Below the pieces are notes generated by a model, which ran no database searches, was not told the origin of the DNA, and was given only the letters and a program-made list of their open reading frames with translations. From Agrococcus jejuensis (GTDB taxonomy: Bacteria; Actinomycetota; Actinomycetes; Actinomycetales; Microbacteriaceae), in NCBI RefSeq assembly GCF_007679035.1, contig NZ_VEFR01000002.1:248001-312000 (forward strand): a stretch of 64,000 nt of DNA. Direction: 5' to 3'. A program made the translations under genes and the position numbers. Of the stretch, positions 56,383 to 64,000 are shown piece by piece. Position 1 is the stretch's first letter; each line of letters begins with the position of its first letter.

Positions 56383-57048
56383 TCAGCCCCGCGACCACCC
56401 GGGGCGCACGAGGCCCGTCTCGTAGGCGAGCACCACGAGGCGCACGCGGTCGCGGGCGCCGAGCTTGCCCATCATGCGCGAGACGTGCGTCTTCGTCGTG
56501 AGCGGGCTGAGGAAGAGCCGGCCGGCGATCTCCTCGTTCGTGAGCCCCTCGCCCACGAGCGCCAGCACCTCGCGCTCGCGCTCCGTGAGCTCGGCGAGCG
56601 GGGCGGCGTCGACGGGACGGATGCCCTGCGCGACCCGCTCGAGCAGGCGGCGGGTGACGGATGGGCTGAGCAGCGCGTCCCCCTCGGCCGCGACGCGCAC
56701 GGCGCGCAGCAGGTCGACCGGATCGGCGTCCTTCACGACGTAGCCGCTCGCGCCCGCGACGATCGCCTCGCCCACGAGCTCGTCGAGCTCGAACGTCGTG
56801 ACGACGACGATGCGCGTCGCCGCCAGCGCATCGTCGGCGACGATCTGCCGCGTCGCCCACAGGCCGTCGCGGCCGGGCATGCGGATGTCCATGAGCACGA
56901 CGTCGGGCCGCTCGGCGCGCACGAGCGCCACGGCGGTCTCGCCCGTCGCCGCCTCGCCCACGACGTGCATGTCGCCCTCGGACTCGACGAGCGCACGCAG
57001 GCCGGCGCGGATGAGCGCCTGGTCGTCGACGATCGCGACGCGGATCAT
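56383..57048 (-). CDS. Two-component response regulator, NarL/LuxR type
   Basis: Residues 1-120 are a receiver domain with the phospho-acceptor Asp in VVLMDIRMPG (about 54), the conserved Thr in VVTTFE and the Lys in VVKDAD. Residues 150-215 are a LuxR-type helix-turn-helix (LTEREREVLALVGEGLTNEE, then SPLTTKTHVSRMM). The ATG at 57048 overlaps the histidine kinase stop (ATGA), so they form a pair. Confidence 0.95.
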   Translation of the reverse strand: MIRVAIVDDQALIRAGLRALVESEGDMHVVGEAATGETAVALVRAERPDVVLMDIRMPGRDGLWATRQIVADDALAATRIVVVTTFELDELVGEAIVAGASGYVVKDADPVDLLRAVRVAAEGDALLSPSVTRRLLERVAQGIRPVDAAPLAELTEREREVLALVGEGLTNEEIAGRLFLSPLTTKTHVSRMMGKLGARDRVRLVVLAYETGLVRPGWSRG

Positions 57049-58208
57049 GCGGCTCCCTCCGGGAACGTGGCGACGACCGCGAAGCCGTGGCCGCGAGGGC
57101 CGGCGTCGAGCGTGCCGCCGAGCAGGGCGGCGCGCTCGCGCATGCCGAGGATGCCCGTGCCGGCGCCCGGGCTCGGCGGGCTCGCGGTCGCGGGACCGTC
57201 GTCGACGACGGCCGCCCGCGCAGCATCCGACTCGCGGGCGAGCGACACCGTGACGTGCGTGCCGGGCGCGTGACGGGCGGCGTTCGTGAGGGCCTCGCGC
57301 ACGATGCGCACGATCGCCGACTGGATCGCCGTCGACGGGCGAGGCTGCAGCGCATCCTCCAGCTCGACGCGGATGCCCATGGACGTCGCGCTCGCGACGA
57401 TGGCGTCGAGCGCGTCGAGGCTCGCCTCGGGCACGAGCGGCCCGTCGGCCTCGCCGCGCAGCACGCCCAGCATGTGGCGCACGTCGTCGAGCGCCTGCCG
57501 ACTCGTGTCGCGGATGGTCGCGAGGGCCTCGGTCGCGCGCGCCGGCTCGCGGTCGGCGAGGTGCAGGGCGACGCCCGCCTGCACCGAGATCGAGGAGAGC
57601 GAGTGCGCGAGCACGTCGTGCAGCTCGCGCGCCATCGCCTCGCGCTCGCGGGCGTGGCGCGTGCGCGCCTGCTCGTCGGCCTGCTCGCGGGCGATGCGCT
57701 CCTGCTCGCGGCGAGCACGACGGGCGGTCGAGATGACGAGCACGATCGTGAGCGCGACGCACGTCATGACGGTGCCGACGATCCAGCCTCGCGACAGCCC
57801 CGTGACCGCGATGGTCGCGACCGTGACGGTGAGGGAGCCGACGATGCCGGCGACCGCCCACGTCGCGGCGCCGCGGCGCACGGCGAGCACGATCGCGAAG
57901 GCGTACGGCAGCGCACCGAGCGGCGGCGGCCACGGCACGAGGATCCACGTCGCCGTCGCCGCGACCGCCACGACGACCGTCGCGGCGCGGGGCCAGCGGT
58001 CGATCGCGAGCAGGCCGAGGGATGCCACGGCCCCGGCGACGATGCTCGCGGCCGCGAGGCCGGGCACGAGGTGGGCGACGCCCGGCACGTGCCAGGTGGC
58101 GTCCGCGCGAGCGACGAGCGCGACGCGGCCGATGCCGGCGCCCGTCACGAGCACGAACGAGAGGATCGCGCCCAGGACCGCGAGTCTCGACGGGCGCGGA
58201 TGCGGCAT
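57045..58208 (-). CDS. Two-component sensor histidine kinase, HisKA_3 type
   Basis: The ATG at 58208 (MPHPRPSRL) begins about five to six membrane helices (residues 10-165). A dimerisation helix with the phospho-His in MARELHDVLAHSL (about 190) and a GHKL ATPase domain with EALTNAARHA and GTGILGMRERA follow. A longer start at 58298 is possible but lacks support. The signal is unknown; such pairs in actinobacteria often control neighbouring transporters, but none is present. Confidence 0.93.
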   Translation of the reverse strand: MPHPRPSRLAVLGAILSFVLVTGAGIGRVALVARADATWHVPGVAHLVPGLAAASIVAGAVASLGLLAIDRWPRAATVVVAVAATATWILVPWPPPLGALPYAFAIVLAVRRGAATWAVAGIVGSLTVTVATIAVTGLSRGWIVGTVMTCVALTIVLVISTARRARREQERIAREQADEQARTRHAREREAMARELHDVLAHSLSSISVQAGVALHLADREPARATEALATIRDTSRQALDDVRHMLGVLRGEADGPLVPEASLDALDAIVASATSMGIRVELEDALQPRPSTAIQSAIVRIVREALTNAARHAPGTHVTVSLARESDAARAAVVDDGPATASPPSPGAGTGILGMRERAALLGGTLDAGPRGHGFAVVATFPEGAA

Positions 58209-58379
58209 GGCGTCAGCGTAGCCAGCGCGGCGCGCAGCGGGCGTCCGCTCGCGGGAGGCGCTCGCCGCCTCCCCCGGGAGGCCCGTGGTCTCCGCCATGA
58301 CGAGATGTGACGCCGGCAGCGCGTCACATGACGTCGCCTCCCTGCCATCCGTCGGGGGACGCCGCTACGGTTCCAGGCC

Positions 58380-59393
58380 ATGGCGAACCTCCCCGTCCTC
58401 GACCTCTCCGACCTCGACCGCGGCGCGGCATCCGCCGCGTCGTTCCGCACCCGCCTGCGCGAGGCCACGCGCGACGTCGGCTTCCTCTACCTCGTCGGCC
58501 ACGGCATCGACCCCGACCTGCAGAGCCGCGTGCACGGCCTCGCCCGGGCGTTCTTCGCGCTGCCCGAGGAGGAGAAGCTGAGCATCGAGAACACGTCGAG
58601 CCCGCACTTCCGCGGCTACACGCGCGTCGGCGGCGAGCGCACCGAGGGCAAGGTCGACTGGCGCGAGCAGATCGACATCGGGCCCGAGCGCGGCGCGGTC
58701 GACCGAGCGGATGCGGACTACTGGCGGCTCGAGGGCCCCAACCTGTGGCCGGAGGCGCTGCCCGAGCTCGAGGTCGTGCTGCACGAGTGGCACGACCGGC
58801 TCGCCGACGTGGGCCAGCGGCTGCTCGCCGCGTGGGCCGAGTCGCTCGGCGCGCCCGCCGACGCCTTCGACGCCGCGTTCGCCGAGCCCTTCACGCTCAT
58901 CAAGGTCGTGCGCTACCCCGGCTCCGACGCCCGCCGCGCGGGCCAGGGCGTCGGCGCGCACAAGGACTCCGGCGTGCTCACGCTGCTGTGGGTCGAGCCC
59001 GGCAAGGACGGCCTGCAGGTGGAGATCGACGGCGAGTGGGTGGATGCGCCGCCCATCGAGGGCGCGTTCGTCGTGAACATCGGCGAGCTGCTCGAGCACG
59101 CCACCGGCGGCTACCTGCAGGCGACCCGGCACCGCGTGCTCTCGCCGCCCGCTGGCAGTGACCGCGTGTCGATCCCGTTCTTCTTCAACCCGGCGCTCGA
59201 CGCGCAGATCCCGCTGCTCGACCTGCCGCCCGAGCTCGCCGCCGACGCTCGCGGCGTCTCGCAGGATCCCGCGAACCCCATCCACTCGACGTACGGCGAG
59301 AACGCGCTGAAGTCGCGGCTGCGCGCGCATCCCGACGTCGCGGCGATCCACCATGCCGACCTCGTCGCCAGGCGAGCGGCGGCCGTCGCCTAG
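58380..59393 (+). CDS. 2-oxoglutarate/Fe(II)-dependent dioxygenase (isopenicillin N synthase family)
   Basis: The N-terminal DIOX_N region has VPVLDLSDL-like and GFLYLVGHGI blocks. The iron ligands are the His and Asp of AHKDSG (about residues 194-196) and the distal His of ATRHRV (about 251), with RVSIPFF binding 2-oxoglutarate. Length is 337 aa. Members oxidise very varied small molecules. It converges on the aminotransferase gene, with the two stop codons overlapping. Confidence 0.92.
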   Translation: MANLPVLDLSDLDRGAASAASFRTRLREATRDVGFLYLVGHGIDPDLQSRVHGLARAFFALPEEEKLSIENTSSPHFRGYTRVGGERTEGKVDWREQIDIGPERGAVDRADADYWRLEGPNLWPEALPELEVVLHEWHDRLADVGQRLLAAWAESLGAPADAFDAAFAEPFTLIKVVRYPGSDARRAGQGVGAHKDSGVLTLLWVEPGKDGLQVEIDGEWVDAPPIEGAFVVNIGELLEHATGGYLQATRHRVLSPPAGSDRVSIPFFFNPALDAQIPLLDLPPELAADARGVSQDPANPIHSTYGENALKSRLRAHPDVAAIHHADLVARRAAAVA

Positions 59394-60529
59394 GGACGCG
59401 TCGGGAGGGCGCGCAGGCCGCGCTCGATCGTCTCGGGGCGCGCGGCGAGGCAGATGCGGATCCACCCCTCGCCAGAGCGTCCGAACGCCGAGCCGGGGGC
59501 CACGGCGACGCGATCCTGCAGCAGCAGCCGCTCCGCCCACGCCGCGACGTCGCCGCCCGAGACGTGCGAGACGTCGATCCACAGGTACATGGCGCCGTCG
59601 GGGGTCAGGTGCGGGATGCCCGCCTCCGCGAGGATGCCGGCTGCGAGCTCGAGGTTCGCGCGATAGTGCTCGCGCGCGACCGCCACGGCATCCTGCGGCC
59701 CGGTGAGCGCGGCGAGCGCCGCCCGCTGGTCGGGCGACGCGACGCACGAGATGATCGCCTCCTGCAGCGTGCGCATCCGCTCCGCGAGCCCGGAGGGCAC
59801 CGTGAGGAACCCGACGCGCGCGCCGGTCATGGCGTACGACTTGGACACGGAGTGCACGCCGAGCACGCGCCCGTCGCCGTCGAGCGCCTGCGGGCTCACG
59901 TGCGCGCCGGCCCACACGAGATGCTCGTACACCTCGTCGCTCACGACCCACAGATCGTGGTCGCGCGCGAGGTCGAGGATCGCCTGGATGGTCTCGCGCG
60001 GCAGCACGACGCCCAGCGGGTTCGAGGGTGTGTTGAGCACGATGGCCCGCGTGCGGTCGGTGACGAGCGCGCGGATGGCATCGACGTCGGGCAGGAACGT
60101 CGGCGGCTGCAACGCGTACGGCACGGCGCGCGCCGAGAGCATCGCGGGCGCCATCGAGAACGTCGTGTAGCCGGGGTCGGGCACGAGCACCTCGTCGCCC
60201 GGCTGCAGCACGAGCGTCATCGCGAGGTGGATCGCCTGCGTGCCGCCCACCGTGACCCACACGCGCTCGCGGTCGAGCTCGACGCCCTGCTCGCGGCGTT
60301 GCTGCTCGACGAACGCGTCGCGCAGCGCGGGCAGGCCGCCGTTGGGACCGTACGACGTGTCGTCGGCGAGCCAGGCGGCGGCGCCGGCGTCGAGGATGTG
60401 CTGGGCGACGGGCTGATCGGGCTCGCCGACGGCGAGCATGGCGACGTCGTCGAGCTGCAGCGCGATCTCGAAGATGCGACGGATGCCCGAGGCGGGCACG
60501 GCGTCGATGTGGTGGGCGATGCGGGGCAC
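59390..60529 (-). CDS. PLP-dependent aminotransferase, class I/II
   Basis: Fold type I aminotransferase: the PLP-binding Lys is in SVSKSYAMTGARVG (about residue 237), with NTPSNPLG and SDEVYEHL as cofactor-contact blocks and the carboxylate-binding Arg in GWIRICLA. The GTG at 60529 is used (379 aa). The amino acid substrate cannot be read from the sequence. Confidence 0.93.
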   Translation of the reverse strand: MPRIAHHIDAVPASGIRRIFEIALQLDDVAMLAVGEPDQPVAQHILDAGAAAWLADDTSYGPNGGLPALRDAFVEQQRREQGVELDRERVWVTVGGTQAIHLAMTLVLQPGDEVLVPDPGYTTFSMAPAMLSARAVPYALQPPTFLPDVDAIRALVTDRTRAIVLNTPSNPLGVVLPRETIQAILDLARDHDLWVVSDEVYEHLVWAGAHVSPQALDGDGRVLGVHSVSKSYAMTGARVGFLTVPSGLAERMRTLQEAIISCVASPDQRAALAALTGPQDAVAVAREHYRANLELAAGILAEAGIPHLTPDGAMYLWIDVSHVSGGDVAAWAERLLLQDRVAVAPGSAFGRSGEGWIRICLAARPETIERGLRALPTRP

Positions 60530-60592
60530 GTCGCCAGCCTAGGTTCGCGGCCTCCGCGCCGCGCAGGCGAGGTGCGCGCCTACCCTGGAGGG

Positions 60593-60958
60593 ATGTTCAC
60601 GCGACGCGAGGCCGCCATCCGGCTCGACATCCCGGTCGAGATGGCCCAGCGCCACGGCATCCCGGCGACGATGCGCGACGCCGAGCTCTCGGCGATCGAG
60701 GCCGACCCGCCCGCGTGGCTCGCGCAGTCGCGGGCCAACCGCCGCCCCGGTGCCCGGCCCGTGTGGATGCGCCTCGAGTGCGCCGTCTGCGGGCTCGAGG
60801 AGTGGGAGCGGCCGAAGAAGTGGTGGCCCGACTTCACGATGCTCGTGTGCGACCGGCACGACCCGTCGGAGGCGCCCCGCCGCGCTGCGGGCACCGTGCG
60901 CTCGGAGATCGAGGGCGTCGGCACGCGATTCGTGGGGATCGTCGACTCCCCCGCCTGA
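60593..60958 (+). CDS. Hypothetical protein with possible zinc-binding Cys/His, 121 aa
   Basis: The ATG at 60593 follows TGGAGGG. The second half has CAVCGLEEW and LVCDRHD, a CxxC ... CxxH set that could bind zinc. The first 40 residues look like a small helix-turn-helix (REAAIRLDIPVEMAQRHGIP). No family is recognised. Confidence 0.65.
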   Translation: MFTRREAAIRLDIPVEMAQRHGIPATMRDAELSAIEADPPAWLAQSRANRRPGARPVWMRLECAVCGLEEWERPKKWWPDFTMLVCDRHDPSEAPRRAAGTVRSEIEGVGTRFVGIVDSPA

Positions 60959-61321
60959 TGCGCTGACCGCCGCGCTCCCATCAGCTCATCGAGGAGCGCG
61001 CGAGCCCCCACCAGCTGGTCGAGGAGCGCGCGAGCCCGAAGGGCGAGCACGCGTCACGAGACCACGCGAGCGCTGCTCCCGCCCAGCCACGCGCGAGGTC
61101 GCGTCGAGCGGGCACGTCGCGAGGTCTCGTGACGGCTGCAGCCTTCGGCTGCGGCCTCCTCGACCAGCTGCGGGGCGTCGACGGGCGGCAGCGGACGACG
61201 CGCAGGGTCGCGTCGAGCGGGCAGGTCGCGTGGTCTCGTGACGGCTCCTCGCTGCGCTCGGGGCCTCCTCGACCAGCTGGAAGGAGGGCGTCGCCGAGCG
61301 GCAGCGGACGAACCTGGCGCG
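60959..61321. repeat. Mosaic inverted-repeat region
   Basis: A 363-base gap with at least one and a half mosaic units, including two neighbouring left arms (at about 60980 and 61012) and two right-arm blocks (about 61120-61170 and 61230-61282). One inner block is replaced by GCAGCCTTCGGCTGC, itself a hairpin. No gene is seen. Confidence 0.8.
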
Positions 61322-62236
61322 TCAGCGGCCGAGCGTCTCCACGAGGCGCACGAGGTTGCGGGTCGCCATCGTCACCGTGAGCGGGCCGACGCGCGGCACG
61401 AACGCCGACGCGACCTCCATCGCGGAGTCGTCGAAGTTCCGGCGCTCGGCCACGTTGACGAGCAGCGCGCCGGGCTTCAGCTCGGCGCCCGTGATGGGCT
61501 CGAACGCCGCCGCGGGCACGGCCGACACGACGACGTCGGCCTCGGCGAGCGCCTCGGCGCGCGTCGCGGTGGAGTCGCGCACGTCGTGGGTGTGGCGTCC
61601 GATCGCGGGCTCGAGCACGAGCGAGCCATGCACGTCGAGCGAGTACACGCGCGCTCCGTCGTTCGCGAGCATCGCCGCGAGCGGGCGGCCGACGATGTCG
61701 GAGCGGTTGACGACGCACGCCGTGAGCCCCTCGAGCGGCGCCTCCGAGCCCTCGCCGCGCATCCCCGCGTGCTGCAGCAGCTTGAGGATCGCGAGCGGCG
61801 TGCATGGCAGGATCGCGCGGTGCGTGCCGGCGTCGTCGACGAAGCGGCGGTTCTCGTAGAGCAGGCGGCTCCAGAACGAGTGCATGCCCTCGATGTCCTT
61901 GCGGGGGTCGACGAGCTCGCGCAGCCACCGGTCGGCGATCGGATCGATGAGCGGGTAGTAGAGGAAGACGCCGTCGACCTCGCGGTCGCCGTTCGCGGCG
62001 GCGATCGCCGCCTCCACCTCGTCGAGGGCGACGTGCCGCACCTCCATGGCGATGCCCACGGCCTCGCATCCCTTGACCGCGTATCGCGCGTACGTCGCCG
62101 CGGGCCCGTCGTGCTGGCTGAGGATGCCGACGACGCGCAGGGTGCGGCCACGCTCGGCCAGCGCGGAGACGGAGGCGCGCACCTCGTCGCGGTAGGCGCG
62201 GGCGACCTCGGACGGGTCGACGACGATGGCGGTCAT
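61322..62236 (-). CDS. MTD1-type methylenetetrahydrofolate dehydrogenase (cyclohydrolase residues lost)
   Basis: The 304-aa product belongs to the FolD superfamily but matches the monofunctional yeast MTD1 branch: ILPCTPLAILKLL, VNRSDIVGRPLAAMLANDGA and a KDIEG loop instead of KDVDG. The cyclohydrolase YxxxK motif reads YARYA (Y49, A53), so the catalytic Lys is absent, and the usual QLPL Gln is replaced (LYYPL). It should oxidise methylene-THF to methenyl-THF, probably with NAD, and leave hydrolysis to the FchA-like enzyme whose stop overlaps its start by four bases. Confidence 0.88.
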   Translation of the reverse strand: MTAIVVDPSEVARAYRDEVRASVSALAERGRTLRVVGILSQHDGPAATYARYAVKGCEAVGIAMEVRHVALDEVEAAIAAANGDREVDGVFLYYPLIDPIADRWLRELVDPRKDIEGMHSFWSRLLYENRRFVDDAGTHRAILPCTPLAILKLLQHAGMRGEGSEAPLEGLTACVVNRSDIVGRPLAAMLANDGARVYSLDVHGSLVLEPAIGRHTHDVRDSTATRAEALAEADVVVSAVPAAAFEPITGAELKPGALLVNVAERRNFDDSAMEVASAFVPRVGPLTVTMATRNLVRLVETLGR

Positions 62237-62844
62237 GCGGATTCCTCGCTCTGCAGGGCGGTGACGATGGCGTCCCACGCGCGCTGCCTGCGCTCGTGGA
62301 GCGCGGGCTCGCCATCGAGGCCCGCGAGGTTGACGTCGGCGGTGCGGATCGCCGCGCGTGCGGCGCCGAGCAGCAGGTCGCGGCCGGCGAGCACGTCGCT
62401 GCGCACGCCGGACCGCACGAGCGGCTCGACCGCGAGCGAGAAGGCGACGGCCTCGAGCGCCGCATCCGCGACGTCGAGCGGGGCGACGGTGGCGACGACC
62501 GTCTCGACGCGGATGGCGGCGGTGCGGTCGGCGCGCTCGGCGTCGTCGGCGCGCGGCATCCGGTACGCCTCCATGAGCGCCTCGAAGACCTCGACGTCGG
62601 CGTCGACCGCCGCATGCAGGGTCGTGAGGATGCCCTCGCCGCGCGTGCGCGCCTCGCGCAGCGTCGCGGCGGCATCCTCGTCGGTGCTCTTCGCGCCGAG
62701 CGTGACGTCGATGGCCATGAGCACGAGCCCGGCTCCGAGCGACGCGGCGTGCGCGGCGATCGAGCCGCCGCCGGGCGTCGGATCGGCGGATGCGGTGCGC
62801 CGCAGCAGCTCGTCGCCGGACGCGGCCCACAGACTCTCGCTCAC
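62233..62844 (-). CDS. Cyclodeaminase/cyclohydrolase family protein (FchA-like)
   Basis: The family includes methenyl-THF cyclohydrolase FchA and formimino-THF cyclodeaminase. The signature SADPTPGGGSIAAHAASLGAG is at about residues 19-38, and the rest is an all-helical bundle (203 aa). Overlap with the MTD1-type dehydrogenase gene (ATGA) and that enzyme's missing cyclohydrolase residues point to the cyclohydrolase role: methenyl-THF to formyl-THF. Confidence 0.88.
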   Translation of the reverse strand: MSESLWAASGDELLRRTASADPTPGGGSIAAHAASLGAGLVLMAIDVTLGAKSTDEDAAATLREARTRGEGILTTLHAAVDADVEVFEALMEAYRMPRADDAERADRTAAIRVETVVATVAPLDVADAALEAVAFSLAVEPLVRSGVRSDVLAGRDLLLGAARAAIRTADVNLAGLDGEPALHERRQRAWDAIVTALQSEESA

Positions 62845-63103
62845 GTGCTGCGACGATACCGGGCGGCGGCGGTGGTGGATGCGCGGGTCCGGTCCGGGCC
62901 GCGGGCCCGCTGCCCTCCCCAGCTGGTCGAGGAGGCCCCGAGCGCCAGCGAGGAGCCGTCACGAGACCGCCTGACGTGCCCGCTCGACGCGACCATGCGC
63001 GTGCCCGGGCGGGAGCGGCGGTCGCGTGGTCTCGTGACGCGTGCTCGGCCGTCGGCCTCGCGCGCTCCTCGACCAGCTCGGGGTCGGCAGCCGCACGGAC
63101 GAG
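62845..63103. repeat. Mosaic inverted-repeat element
   Basis: One unit runs from about 62920 (CAGCTGGTCGAGGAGGCC) to 63078 (CTCCTCGACCAGCT), in the opposite orientation to the 26.1-kb copy. The inner blocks around TCACGAGACC and GGTCTCGTGACG are kept. Confidence 0.75.
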
Positions 63104-63136
63104 CGGGCGGGCGCATCCATCGGATGCGCCCGCCCG
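63104..63136. terminator. Terminator hairpin after the acyl-CoA oxidase-like gene
   Basis: A perfect 15-bp stem CGGGCGGGCGCATCC / GGATGCGCCCGCCCG with an ATC loop, 15 bases beyond the stop at 63152. Same GCATCC core as at 21487 and 47836. Confidence 0.85.
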
Positions 63137-63151
63137 TCGAGCCCTGGAGCC

Positions 63152-64000
63152 TCAGCCCCGCTTCGCCTGCTTCTCGGGGGTGGGCAGCGTGCCGGCGGCG
63201 CGCTGCTCCTCGTAGTACGCCATCGCCTCGGCCTGGCGCAGCCCCTCGGCGCCCGACGCGATCGGCGCGCGCAGGTGCTCGTCCTCGAGGCCGAACGCGG
63301 CGACGAGGTCGAGCGCGTGCGGGCGGATCTTCACGAGCAGACGCTCGATCGTCGAGCCGACGACCTTCGCGCGGGAGCCGGACAGGCGACCGTTCGACAG
63401 GTACCACGCGAGGTGCCGCTCGAGCAGCGTGAGCGCGAACAGGTCGCGCACCCACGTCATGACGCGGGCGGTCTCGCCCGTCATGCGCTCGACGGCCTCC
63501 GTCAGCGCCTTCCACTGCTGCAGCTCGGCCCAGGCGCGCGCGGCCTCGATGAGCTCGTTCTGCACGTTGTTGAACGCCTTGGCGGTCTTGGCGGCGTCGC
63601 CGCGCGGCACGTGCCGCAGGCGGCCCGCGATCTCGGCGACCATCGTCTCGACGCGATCGGTGAGCAGCTCGCGCTGCACCGACGTCGTGCGCAGGGCGCG
63701 GGACGCCGTGGCGGGCAGGCCGAGGTCGCGCACGTCCTGCGCGACCTGGTGCAGGCCGACCTGCGCGGCCGCGCGGCCGGCGAACTCCTTCGCGGCGAAC
63801 TGCGCGAGCTGCGCCGCCGAGGCGCCCTTGAACTGCTTGGCGAAGTCGCCGAGCAGGCGCTTGCCGACGAGCTGCAGCAGCACGGTGTTGTCGCCCTCGA
63901 ACGTCGCGTAGATGTCCATGTCGGCGCGCAGCAGCGTGAGGCGGTTCTCTGCGAGGAAGCCGGCGCCGCCGCACGCCTCGCGGGCCTCCTGCAGCGTGTC
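63152..64000 (-). CDS. Acyl-CoA oxidase/dehydrogenase-like protein, C-terminal part (partial)
   Basis: The frame is open to the right edge, giving the last 282 residues. It enters with REACGGAGFLAENRL and MDIYATFEGDNTVLLQ, blocks typical of the C-terminal FAD-contact region of acyl-CoA oxidases, then a helical C-terminal domain. These enzymes start beta-oxidation. Whether it is an oxidase or a dehydrogenase cannot be settled without the N-terminal half. Confidence 0.85.
   Translation of the reverse strand, partial: DTLQEAREACGGAGFLAENRLTLLRADMDIYATFEGDNTVLLQLVGKRLLGDFAKQFKGASAAQLAQFAAKEFAGRAAAQVGLHQVAQDVRDLGLPATASRALRTTSVQRELLTDRVETMVAEIAGRLRHVPRGDAAKTAKAFNNVQNELIEAARAWAELQQWKALTEAVERMTGETARVMTWVRDLFALTLLERHLAWYLSNGRLSGSRAKVVGSTIERLLVKIRPHALDLVAAFGLEDEHLRAPIASGAEGLRQAEAMAYYEEQRAAGTLPTPEKQAKRG

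Noticed and set aside
62841..63974. 377-codon minus-strand frame at the right edge
   Set aside because: Arg-rich shadow frame of the acyl-CoA oxidase-like gene and the repeat next to it.

Overview
The window is chromosomal DNA of a high-GC Gram-positive bacterium (Actinomycetota), most likely Microbacteriaceae and possibly close to Agrococcus. That placement is inference. It rests on the very high GC, heavy GTG/TTG start use, a class I lysyl-tRNA synthetase, an actinobacterial type VII secretion locus with EccB/C/D and a mycosin, and the gene order tilS-hpt-ftsH-folE-folPB-folK-DUF3180-PH-PH-DUF2520-panC-lysS-clpC.

Left part (1-21 kb): a type VII secretion (ESX-like) locus. On the minus strand run eccD, eccB, two small WXG100-type proteins, a third WXG100-like protein, a glycine-rich 992-residue secreted-type protein, a YbaB-like protein, a fourth WXG100-like protein and a giant effector-like protein. 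The giant protein is open for at least 2,514 codons, runs off the left edge, and carries two metzincin-type zinc motifs. On the plus strand are a small unknown gene, the triple-ATPase eccC and a mycosin. The mycosin keeps the catalytic Asp but has lost the catalytic His, the oxyanion Asn and, by alignment, the catalytic Ser. No eccE or eccA is visible.

Middle part (21-49 kb): housekeeping genes, mostly on the minus strand. They include clpC, lysS, panC, two PH-domain membrane proteins, a folate operon with a FolP-FolB fusion, ftsH, hpt and tilS, with ppa on the plus strand and an M23 peptidase gene facing it. Inserted into this backbone are five lipoprotein genes of one divergent family, a secreted SGNH hydrolase and an ECF sigma factor overlapping a membrane protein gene. 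Six of these transcription starts are preceded by a shared box, GTGACC-N13-GGACATGACGGG, which looks like the target of the local sigma factor.

Right part (49.5-64 kb): tRNA-Glu, tRNA-Asp and tRNA-Phe, then an island of clearly lower GC (about 50-54.3 kb). It holds three overlapping genes resembling an ABC three-component (ABC-3C) conflict system: a DUF4297-like nuclease candidate, a small middle component and a Rad50/SMC-like ABC ATPase with a zinc hook. High-GC genes resume after it: a DUF1653 protein, a PlsC acyltransferase, a two-component system, a 2-oxoglutarate oxygenase, an aminotransferase and a one-carbon pair. That pair is an MTD1-type methylene-THF dehydrogenase that has lost its cyclohydrolase residues plus a separate FchA-like cyclohydrolase. 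The last gene, acyl-CoA oxidase-like, runs off the right edge.

Long inverted-repeat mosaics with CTGGTCGAGGA / TCCTCGACCAG ends fill five intergenic regions.
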